Below, one piece after another: positions 1 through 4,472 of a stretch of DNA of 5,273 bases. Origin of the DNA: Chloroflexota bacterium (lineage in GTDB: Bacteria > Chloroflexota > Dormibacteria > Aeolococcales > Aeolococcaceae); the NCBI GenBank assembly GCA_005889515.1, contig VBHE01000064.1, positions 17,778 to 23,050 on the forward strand. Reading direction: 5' to 3'. The position numbers and the translations under genes are program-made. The notes under the pieces are model-generated. The model searched no databases and was not told where the DNA came from. It was given only the letters and a program-made list of their open reading frames with translations. How positions within the stretch are numbered: position 1 is the stretch's first letter; the number at the start of each line of letters is the position of its first letter.

Positions 1-230
1 GCCGTCGCCGCCTGCGTCATCCAGCGCGCGGCGACCGCCCTGTCACCCCCGTCGAGCACGGAGATGTGGCGCCCGACGACCTCGCCGGCGAGGTGTCCGA
101 GGAGCCGTTCGGCGCCGGGGTTGAACCTCACCACCCGCCCGTCGCGGTCGAGGACGAGGAGGGCGAGGTCCGTGCTGTCTCCCAGGAGCGAGAGGGGCGT
201 GTCGAATTGGGGCAGGATCCGGGAGGTCAC
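1..230 (-). CDS. PAS-domain sensor protein, N-terminal fragment (runs off left edge)
   Basis: Read on the minus strand from a GTG at 230, this gives about 76 residues and continues past the window edge. Residues about 20-60 (ALLVLDRDGRVVRFNPGAER, then LLGHLAGEVVGRHISVL) are a typical start of a PAS domain: a beta hairpin around DRDGR, the FNPGAERLLG helix and the EVVGRH turn. PAS domains sense ligands or redox state, or mediate contacts, in histidine kinases, diguanylate cyclases and LuxR-type regulators. The output domain lies outside the window, so the class is unknown. The start is uncertain: there is no clear Shine-Dalgarno sequence before the GTG, and the frame stays open upstream into the spacer, with no ATG seen. 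It lies 71 bp downstream of the Crp-like gene on the same strand, so cotranscription is possible. No good promoter is visible in the gap. Confidence 0.75.
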   Translation of the reverse strand, partial: MTSRILPQFDTPLSLLGDSTDLALLVLDRDGRVVRFNPGAERLLGHLAGEVVGRHISVLDGGDRAVAARWMTQAAT

Positions 231-301
231 GAAGTCGATGGTGAGTGCAACGTTTGACGCCGTCGGTCCGGTTGCGAACCTTTCTGACCGAACCGTCGGA
301 A
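231..301. other. spacer between Crp-like gene and PAS gene
   Basis: This short gap follows the TGA of the Crp-like gene. It holds a direct repeat CCGTCGG (260-266 and 293-299) and a small stem GGTT-GCG-AACC (270-280). Neither has the strength or the T-run of a Rho-independent terminator. No convincing -35/-10 pair for the PAS gene is visible. Confidence 0.4.
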
Positions 302-1008
302 TCAGGCGGTGAGGCCGACCACCGCCTCGAGCTCGGCCCGGATGACCTCATAGCACTCGCAGGAGGTCGCCTCGAGCCCCGCCCGCTCGAGGACCGTCAC
401 CCGGCCCCGGTGGTAGCGGATGAGGCCGGCCGCCTGGAGCAGGCCGGCCGACAGCGTCACGGTGGCGCGCTGCGACCCGAGCATCTGGCCGAGGAACTCG
501 TGGGTGATGAGGAACTCGTCGGTGCCGACCCGATCGTGGCTCATCAGCAGCCAGCGGCTCAGGCGCTGCTCGGTGGTGTGGAGCCGGTTGCATCCCGCCG
601 ACTGGGAGATCTGCGCGAAGAGCGCCTGGAGGTACCGGCCGACCAGGGTGCTGAGCGGGCCGTTGCGGCGCAGCTCGCAGAGGAACGCCGCCCCGGCCAT
701 GCGCGCCGCGTGCCCCGCCACCTGGGAGTTGGCGCGCACGGCGAGGGACCCGCCCACCCGACGATGGCGCCGCCGTGGAGCGGCGTGACCAGGGAGACGA
801 GGCCGTCGAGGGGGAAGTGCACCGCCGTGATCGCCTCACCCGCCTCGAAGAGCACCTTCTTGATGGGCAGGGCGACGGTGGTGAGCAGGGGGAAGAGGCG
901 CGCTCGTTCCGGCGCGCCCAGCGCGTCGAGGATGCGGTTGGTCGTGTGCTGGCGGGGTTCCCACCGAGCCCCCGGCAGCGATGCCGGCTGCAGGACATGT
1001 CGATCCAC
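302..1008 (-). pseudogene. Crp/Fnr-family transcription regulator, disrupted by frameshift plus deletion
   Basis: Two halves of one regulator lie in different frames. The first half, from a GTG at 1008, reads through TTNRILDAL, RARLFPLL, KKVLFEAGE and VHFPLDGLVSLVTPLHGGAIV, the first strands of a cNMP-binding-type beta roll (about 83 residues). Near 757-762 the frame changes. The second half (757 to 302) begins GGSLAVRANSQVAGHAARM and continues with CNRLHTTEQRLSRWLLMSHD and the winged helix EFLGQMLGSQRATVTLSAGL, then AGLIRYHRGRVTVLER, typical of the family's DNA-binding domain. Family members usually carry about 15-18 more residues at the junction (a segment like VEVATVGNEGMVG). This therefore looks like a deletion not divisible by three rather than a single lost base. 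Unshifted, the first frame runs to a stop near 559 without any HTH. An ATG at 1029 is an alternative start, but the apparent promoter lies over it. The gene follows tetR on the same strand after a 64-bp gap. An assembly error is the main alternative to a true pseudogene. Confidence 0.8.
993..1002. promoter_or_regulatory. operator-like element GGACATGTCG inside the start of the Crp-like gene
   Basis: GGACATGTCG contains the perfect 8-bp palindrome GACATGTC (994-1001). The identical ten bases occur in the opposite orientation at 1831-1840, in the tetR/P450 spacer. Here it lies a few bases downstream of the presumed transcription start of the Crp-like gene, where a bound repressor could block transcription. 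Binding by the neighbouring TetR protein is an inference. Confidence 0.4.
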
Positions 1009-1009
1009 C

Positions 1010-1043
1010 CTGACATTATCGACAGGCATGGGCCGGATGTCAG
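1010..1043. repeat. inverted repeat CTGACAT / ATGTCAG over the Crp-like promoter
   Basis: Perfect 7-bp arms CTGACAT (1010-1016) and ATGTCAG (1037-1043) are separated by 20 bp. The arms overlap the -10 and -35 boxes of the minus-strand promoter, so a dimeric regulator bound here would cover it. Autoregulation by the Crp-like protein or control by the TetR protein are both possible. The arm spacing is wider than the classical Crp site. Confidence 0.4.
1015..1043 (-). promoter_or_regulatory. sigma70-type promoter of the Crp-like gene
   Basis: On the minus strand CTGACA (1043-1038) is followed after exactly 17 bp by GATAAT (1020-1015). Each hexamer matches consensus at five of six positions. Six bases after the -10 box comes an in-frame GTG (1008), so the expected start site falls at or next to the start codon. 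That fits a leaderless transcript and argues against the ATG at 1029 as start. Confidence 0.6.
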
Positions 1044-1093
1044 AACCAATCCAGCGATGCTTGTGCGACTGTCCGCCTGGGTGCGGTCGCCAC
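1030..1093. other. spacer between tetR and Crp-like gene
   Basis: This gap separates two minus-strand genes. Apart from the promoter and inverted-repeat arm described separately, nothing structured is visible. There is no hairpin with a T-run after the tetR stop, so read-through from tetR is possible. Confidence 0.4.
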
Positions 1094-1768
1094 CTACAGT
1101 GTTGTGACGGGCTGCCCCGCGGCGTCGCCGAAGACCGCCATCCAGGTTGCCCGGCCCAGGGCGCGGGAGAAGGCGGCGTCGTCGCCGGCGCCCGCGGCGC
1201 GGACGTGCTCGGAGACCGCACGCTCCACCCCCCAGACCACGGCGAAGGCGGTGTGCCGGGCGTCGAGCGCGGGCGCCACCCGGCCGGCGCGCTGGTCGAC
1301 CTCGATCTGCTCGCGCATGAAGTCGGCATAGCGGTCCATCCGCTCCCGCCAGAAGCGGGCGACCCCGGGGTCGTAGCCGCCCACCTCGATCACCGCACGG
1401 AGCACCGACTCGTGCCGGCGGTAGATGCGGACCATGGAGAGGACGACCGCGCTCAGCTGCTCCGGCCCACCCGAGTGGTCCTCCGTCCAGAAGCGGTCGG
1501 CGGTGGCGAAGAGCTCGGCGGTGGCGCGGTCGGCGAGCCGGACGAGCAGGTCGGTCTTGTCCCGGAAGTGGAGGTAGAAGGTCGAGCGCGACACCGTGGC
1601 GGCGGAGGCGATCTGCTCGACGCCGAGCGAGGTGAGGGTGGCGCCCCCGCCGAGAAGCGCCGCGGTGGCGTCGAGGATCCGCCGGTCGACCTCGGCACGG
1701 AGCTCGCGGCGGGCCCGGCCGCGGCGGCTCGAAGGTGGCGGAAGTTCCCGGACGCTGCGTCCCGCCAT
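1094..1768 (-). CDS. TetR-family transcriptional regulator (EthR-like C-terminal domain)
   Basis: The protein has 224 residues, normal for TetR. The N-terminal domain (about 24-70) holds RRILDATAALL (helix 1), LGVEQIASAATVSRSTFYLH (the HTH, about 48-67) and FRDKTDLL, the family signature that follows the recognition helix. The ligand-binding domain is all-helical and contains YDPGVARFWRERMDRYADF, then RAGRVAPALDARHTAFAVVW, a pattern that recalls EthR-type regulators (inference). The start is the ATG at 1768, with GAAGGAG 11 bases upstream. The frame stays open upstream, but homology-like sequence begins only after this ATG. The gene is divergent from the P450 across 90 bp, the classic arrangement for a repressor controlling itself and its neighbour. 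A lipophilic effector, perhaps a P450 substrate or product, is inferred. The gene ends in TAG, 64 bp before the ATG at 1029 of the Crp-like gene. Confidence 0.92.
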   Translation of the reverse strand: MAGRSVRELPPPSSRRGRARRELRAEVDRRILDATAALLGGGATLTSLGVEQIASAATVSRSTFYLHFRDKTDLLVRLADRATAELFATADRFWTEDHSGGPEQLSAVVLSMVRIYRRHESVLRAVIEVGGYDPGVARFWRERMDRYADFMREQIEVDQRAGRVAPALDARHTAFAVVWGVERAVSEHVRAAGAGDDAAFSRALGRATWMAVFGDAAGQPVTTL

Positions 1769-1793
1769 CGCTGCGGATGCTCCTTCCACACTT

Positions 1794-1822
1794 TTGACAT
1801 CGCCATCCACATCCGGCAGAGT
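1794..1822 (+). promoter_or_regulatory. probable P450 promoter
   Basis: A perfect TTGACA (1794-1799) is followed after 17 bp by CAGAGT (1817-1822), a weak -10 match (three of six). The start site would fall near 1829, directly before the palindromic element at 1831-1840. A repressor bound there would block initiation. The strong -35 and poor -10 also leave room for an activator. Confidence 0.45.
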
Positions 1823-1830
1823 ACATCGGA

Positions 1831-1840
1831 CGACATGTCC
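1831..1840. promoter_or_regulatory. operator-like element (reverse of GGACATGTCG) in tetR/P450 spacer
   Basis: CGACATGTCC is the exact reverse complement of the ten bases at 993-1002. It lies inside the larger imperfect dyad 1826-1843 (arms TCGGAC and GTCCGGA). It overlaps the expected P450 start site and the alternative ATG at 1835, so it is the best candidate for the TetR operator. Confidence 0.5.
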
Positions 1841-1858
1841 GGAAAAGGGGGTGGACAG

Positions 1859-3115
1859 ATGACCGCCGGGCCCGCCTTCGACGAGGTCGACCTCTCCACG
1901 ATGGCCTTCTGGTCGACGACCGCCGCCGAGAGGGAGCGGTCCTTCGCGGTGCTCCGGCGGGAGCGGCCGGTCTCGTGGCACCGTCCCCTGGAGAACCCGC
2001 TCCTCCCCGACGCCGGGGGCGGGGGCTACTGGGCGGTGGTCCGCCACGCCGACGTGGTCGCGGTGAGCAAGGACCCGCAGACCTTCTGCTCCGGCCGCGG
2101 GGTGATGTACGGCGACGCCCCGCCCGAGCTGCTCGAGGCCTCCCAGTCCTTCCTCGCGATGGACGCCCCGCGGCACGCCAAGCTGCGCCGGCTCGTCGCC
2201 TCGGCCTTCACCCCGCGGCGGGTGGCGACGATCGACGCCCAGATCCGCGCCCAGGCGCGCGCCGTCGTCGACGAGCTCGTGGAGCGGGGCGACTGCGACG
2301 CGGTCGAGCACGTCTCCCGGCGGCTGCCGATGTGGACGATCTCGGAGATGATGGGTGTCGCCCCCGAGGACGGCGACGCCTTCGCCGCCATGGCCAACCG
2401 GCTGGTCGCCGCCGGAGACCCCGAGATCGCGGGCGACAGCGATCCGCTCACGGTGGTCGTCGAGTGCCTCATGGGGCTCACCCGGATGGCGCTCGAGCTG
2501 GCCGCCGCCCGTCGCGCCCACGCCGCCGACGACCTGATGTCCGCCCTCGTCGCGGCGGAGATCGACGGTGACCGCCTCACCGACGCGGAGATCGGCGCCT
2601 TCTTCGTCCTCCTCGCCGTCGCCGGCAACGACACCACCCGGAACACCATCAGCCACAGCCTGGTGGCGCTCGCCGCGCACCCGGATCAGCGGCGGCTGCT
2701 CCGCGAGGAGTTCGACGTCCGGATCGACCGCGCCGTCGAGGAGATGGTGCGCTGGGCCACGCCGGTGATGACCTTCCGTCGCACCGCCACCCGCGACGTC
2801 GAGCTCCACGGCGTCCCGATCGCCGAGGGTGACAAGGTGGTGCTCCTCTACTCGTCGGCCAACCGCGACGAGCACGCCTTCGTCGCCCCCGAGCGCTTCG
2901 ACATCGACCGCGACCCCAATCCGCACGTCGGCTTCGGCGGCGGCGGTCCGCACTTCTGCCTCGGCTTCTTCCTCGCCCGCACCCAGCTGCGGAGCATCTT
3001 CGACGAGCTCCTCCACCGGGTCCCCGACCTCGAGGTGGGCGAGCCCGAGTACGTGCCGGGGAGCTTCATCCACGGGGTCAAGCGCCTGCCCTGCCGGGTC
3101 GGCGACCACCTCTGA
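1859..3115 (+). CDS. cytochrome P450, CYP124/125/142-like
   Basis: The protein has 418 residues, full length for a soluble bacterial class I P450. Heme-iron-dependent monooxygenases of this kind take electrons from a ferredoxin and reductase, neither of which is in the window. Visible motifs: C-helix MDAPRHAKLRR (101-111); I-helix AGNDTTRN (255-262) with the oxygen-activating acid/threonine pair; ExxR as E295-R298; PERF (344-347); and the heme loop GFGGGGPHFCLG (358-369), with Cys367 as axial ligand. AGNxTTRN, the FW near the N-terminus and the SFIHGVKRLP end resemble the CYP124/125/142 group, which hydroxylates methyl-branched lipids and sterol side chains. Assignment to that clan is by motif memory, and the substrate is not known. 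The start is the ATG at 1859, with AGGGGG seven bases upstream. An in-frame ATG at 1835 would add eight residues but has no good ribosome site and lies in the operator-like dyad. The divergent tetR is the likely controller. Confidence 0.95.
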   Translation: MTAGPAFDEVDLSTMAFWSTTAAERERSFAVLRRERPVSWHRPLENPLLPDAGGGGYWAVVRHADVVAVSKDPQTFCSGRGVMYGDAPPELLEASQSFLAMDAPRHAKLRRLVASAFTPRRVATIDAQIRAQARAVVDELVERGDCDAVEHVSRRLPMWTISEMMGVAPEDGDAFAAMANRLVAAGDPEIAGDSDPLTVVVECLMGLTRMALELAAARRAHAADDLMSALVAAEIDGDRLTDAEIGAFFVLLAVAGNDTTRNTISHSLVALAAHPDQRRLLREEFDVRIDRAVEEMVRWATPVMTFRRTATRDVELHGVPIAEGDKVVLLYSSANRDEHAFVAPERFDIDRDPNPHVGFGGGGPHFCLGFFLARTQLRSIFDELLHRVPDLEVGEPEYVPGSFIHGVKRLPCRVGDHL

Positions 3116-3147
3116 GAGGGTGGGGGGTGGGGGGCGTAGTGGGAGGG
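3116..3147 (+). repeat. G-quadruplex motif in the convergent P450/kinase gap
   Basis: The plus strand has G-runs at 3118-3120, 3122-3127, 3129-3134, 3141-3143 and 3145-3147. The loops between them are 1, 1, 6 and 1 bases, which satisfies the G3+N1-7 rule with a spare run. It fills the whole gap between the P450 stop and the kinase stop. The G-rich strand would be in the P450 transcript's 3' end and the C-rich strand in the kinase transcript. No ordinary hairpin terminator is visible, so the motif may mark the transcript ends. Confidence 0.6.
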
Positions 3148-4266
3148 CTAGGCGAGCGGGAGGGCCAGCTCGAACTCGGCGCCGCCGCCCTCGGGGAGCC
3201 GGGCGTGGACCTCGCCGTGATGGCGGTCGGCGACGGTGCGGACGATGAACAGTCCCAGGCCGGTGCCGGCGATGCCGTGGTCGCGCTCGGCCGCGGAGCG
3301 GAAGTACTTGTCGAAGAGGCGGTCGGTGTCGCGGACGGGGAAGCCCGGCCCGTGGTCGCGGACGGTGATGCGCACGGTGCCGACGTCGCGGCGGGCGTGG
3401 ACCTCGACGGTCCCGCCCTCGGGCGAATGCTTGACCGCGTTCTCGATGAGGTTGGTGAGCGCCACCACCAGCCACTCGTCGTCGCCCTTGACCCGCAGCC
3501 CGTCCTCGAGCTCGACGACCGGCTGGACCGCGCCCAGCTGGATCTCCGTCGACACCTCGTCGAGCGCCACACCCACCAGGGCGGCGACCTCGAGCTCGCG
3601 GAAGGCGGGGAGCTCGGCCGGGTCCTCGAGGCGGTTGACCGCGCTCAGCGCCTGGACGAGGCGGAGCATGGTCTCGGTGGCGCCGCAGAGCGCGTTCACC
3701 GCGGTCGCGGCCCGGTCGGGGAGCTCGCCGAGCGTGCCCGCGGCGAGCAGCTGTCCGTAGCTGCTGACGATCGTCAGCGGGCGGCGGAGCTCGTGGAGGG
3801 TGACGCCGATCGGGGTGGTGCCGAAGGGGTCGGCGTTTGCCGGCTCGAGGTGCCCGGCGGGCCCGGTCGGCTCGCTCACCGCCCGGGCGGCGAGGCCGCG
3901 CCCCACCGCGGCGAAGACCGCGGCGAGGTCGGGCTGGGAGCCGTTGTTCCCCGGGTCGAGCCGCAGCACGCAGCGTCGCAGCGCGTCGAGGGCACTGAGG
4001 ACGACGTCGAGACGGCCCGCCATGCCCCCGCGTTCGGCGAGGTCGGCGCCGGCGAGCACCGCCAGCGGCTCGAGGCTCCCGGTGGCGGCGGCGGCGACCG
4101 CGTCGACGAACCGCTCCGCCTCGGGCATCGGGACCGAGGGTGCGAAACGTCCATCCGCCGCCAGCTCAACGGGCCAGGCGTGCGCGAGATCGGCGAGCCG
4201 CTCGCGCAGGAGGGCGGAGAGTCGAATACCGGGGCCGGCCTGCGTTCCGGCCGCGTGCGCAGTCAT
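3148..4266 (-). CDS. soluble sensor histidine kinase
   Basis: The protein has 372 residues from the ATG at 4266. The C-terminal half is a HisKA plus HATPase_c kinase: H-box [18 protein letters not shown] with phospho-acceptor His158; N-box [11 protein letters not shown] (271-281); G1 DHGPGF (304-309); F-box LFDKYFR (317-323); G2 GTGLGLFIV (334-342). All key residues are intact. The first ~145 residues are helical, with no transmembrane segment or signal peptide, and match no domain I can name with confidence. They faintly recall RsbR-type helical sensor modules ([15 protein letters not shown]). It is therefore a cytoplasmic kinase sensing an internal or partner-delivered signal. No response regulator is in the window. 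The gene is divergent from the catalase, which suggests but does not show an oxidative-stress link. GGAGG abuts the start codon with no spacer. Alternatives are an ATG at 4317 or a TTG at 4329. Confidence 0.92.
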   Translation of the reverse strand: MTAHAAGTQAGPGIRLSALLRERLADLAHAWPVELAADGRFAPSVPMPEAERFVDAVAAAATGSLEPLAVLAGADLAERGGMAGRLDVVLSALDALRRCVLRLDPGNNGSQPDLAAVFAAVGRGLAARAVSEPTGPAGHLEPANADPFGTTPIGVTLHELRRPLTIVSSYGQLLAAGTLGELPDRAATAVNALCGATETMLRLVQALSAVNRLEDPAELPAFRELEVAALVGVALDEVSTEIQLGAVQPVVELEDGLRVKGDDEWLVVALTNLIENAVKHSPEGGTVEVHARRDVGTVRITVRDHGPGFPVRDTDRLFDKYFRSAAERDHGIAGTGLGLFIVRTVADRHHGEVHARLPEGGGAEFELALPLA

Positions 4267-4287
4267 CCTCCGGCAGTGTAAAGGAGG
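4267..4287 (-). promoter_or_regulatory. kinase start region: -10-like box and CCTCC/GGAGG pairing
   Basis: Reading toward the kinase, TACACT (4280-4275, four of six to TATAAT) ends eight bases before the ATG, the spacing expected of a leaderless transcript. In any longer transcript, GGAGG (4271-4267), which touches the ATG, could pair with CCTCC (4287-4283) across an 11-base loop and be hidden. The two readings are alternatives and neither is proven. No -35 box of good quality is seen. Confidence 0.35.
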
Positions 4288-4303
4288 CCCGCGGCGGTTC
4301 CTG

Positions 4304-4319
4304 CGATGTTGCGACATCG
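4304..4319. repeat. inverted repeat CGATGT-TGCG-ACATCG
   Basis: Perfect 6-bp arms lie around a 4-bp centre, upstream of the kinase start. The half-site ACATCG also occurs in the tetR/P450 spacer (1797 and 1823). It is a candidate operator; the binding protein is unknown. If the ATG at 4317 were used as the kinase start, the dyad would overlap it. Confidence 0.4.
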
Positions 4320-4351
4320 TGTCCGGCAACCTGTGTCAGCGCCCCGATTGT

Positions 4352-4367
4352 GCAAACGGATGTTTGC
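4352..4367. repeat. inverted repeat GCAAAC-GGAT-GTTTGC
   Basis: This is the second perfect 6-4-6 dyad of the spacer, 48 bp (centre to centre) from the first and about 50 bp upstream of the TATACT box. Its position suits an activator or repressor site for the catalase. It matches no PerR, Fur or OxyR consensus that I recognise. Confidence 0.45.
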
Positions 4368-4414
4368 CCCGCGCCCTGGGACGGCTCGGGCCGTGGCCGT
4401 TCCGGACCGCCCCA

Positions 4415-4420
4415 TATACT
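4415..4420 (+). promoter_or_regulatory. -10 box TATACT of the catalase
   Basis: TATACT matches the -10 consensus at five of six positions and faces the catalase. Transcription would begin near 4427, leaving a leader of about 46 bases. No TTGACA-like box lies 16-18 bp upstream, which suggests an activator-dependent promoter or an alternative sigma factor. Confidence 0.4.
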
Positions 4421-4472
4421 TCCCGCTCGTCGAACCACGGCGCAGCGCCCAGGGAGCCACCCGATCCAGAAG

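Larger units (their letters stand above)
1769..1858. promoter_or_regulatory. divergent tetR/P450 control region
   Basis: The 90-bp spacer is noticeably less GC-rich than the genes. It carries the tetR ribosome site GAAGGAG (minus, 1786-1780), a TTGACA box, and four ACAT words at 1797, 1809, 1823 and 1834, followed by C or by GTCC. It also has a dyad CGGAC-GACAT-GTCCG (1827-1841) and the GGACATGTCG element. A clear -35/-10 pair reading toward tetR was not found. TGTACT (minus, 1824-1819) is the best -10 candidate but lacks a -35 box. Confidence 0.55.
4267..4472. other. divergent kinase/catalase control region
   Basis: This 206-bp spacer separates the kinase start from the catalase ATG. It contains the kinase start elements, two perfect 16-bp dyads (4304-4319 and 4352-4367) and a TATACT box toward the catalase. 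Its middle is less GC-rich than the genes. None of its three forward frames shows the missing catalase N-terminal arm. Confidence 0.5.

Noticed and set aside
260..299. Rho-independent terminator after the Crp-like gene
   Set aside because: The only stem is four base pairs (GGTT/AACC) without a following T-run on the minus strand. The CCGTCGG copies are direct, not inverted.
750..765. Programmed -1 ribosomal frameshift joining the two halves of the Crp-like gene
   Set aside because: No X-XXY-YYZ slippery heptamer is present in the right frame, and a frameshift would not restore the missing 15-18 residues.
1037..1043. Classical Crp or Fnr binding site in the Crp-like promoter
   Set aside because: The arms CTGACAT/ATGTCAG are 20 bp apart, not the 6-bp (Crp) or 4-bp (Fnr) spacing of TGTGA/TCACA or TTGAT/ATCAA sites.
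245..1858. Very long open frame upstream of and in frame with the P450 on the plus strand
   Set aside because: It runs antisense to the Crp-like and TetR genes and its product is low-complexity and rich in R, G, A and H. It is stop-free because of high GC content. P450 homology begins only near 1859.
1769..3475. Long minus-strand frame continuous with tetR, antisense to the P450
   Set aside because: The predicted peptide has no recognisable domain and is the codon shadow of the P450. A good ribosome site and domain boundary place the tetR start at 1768.
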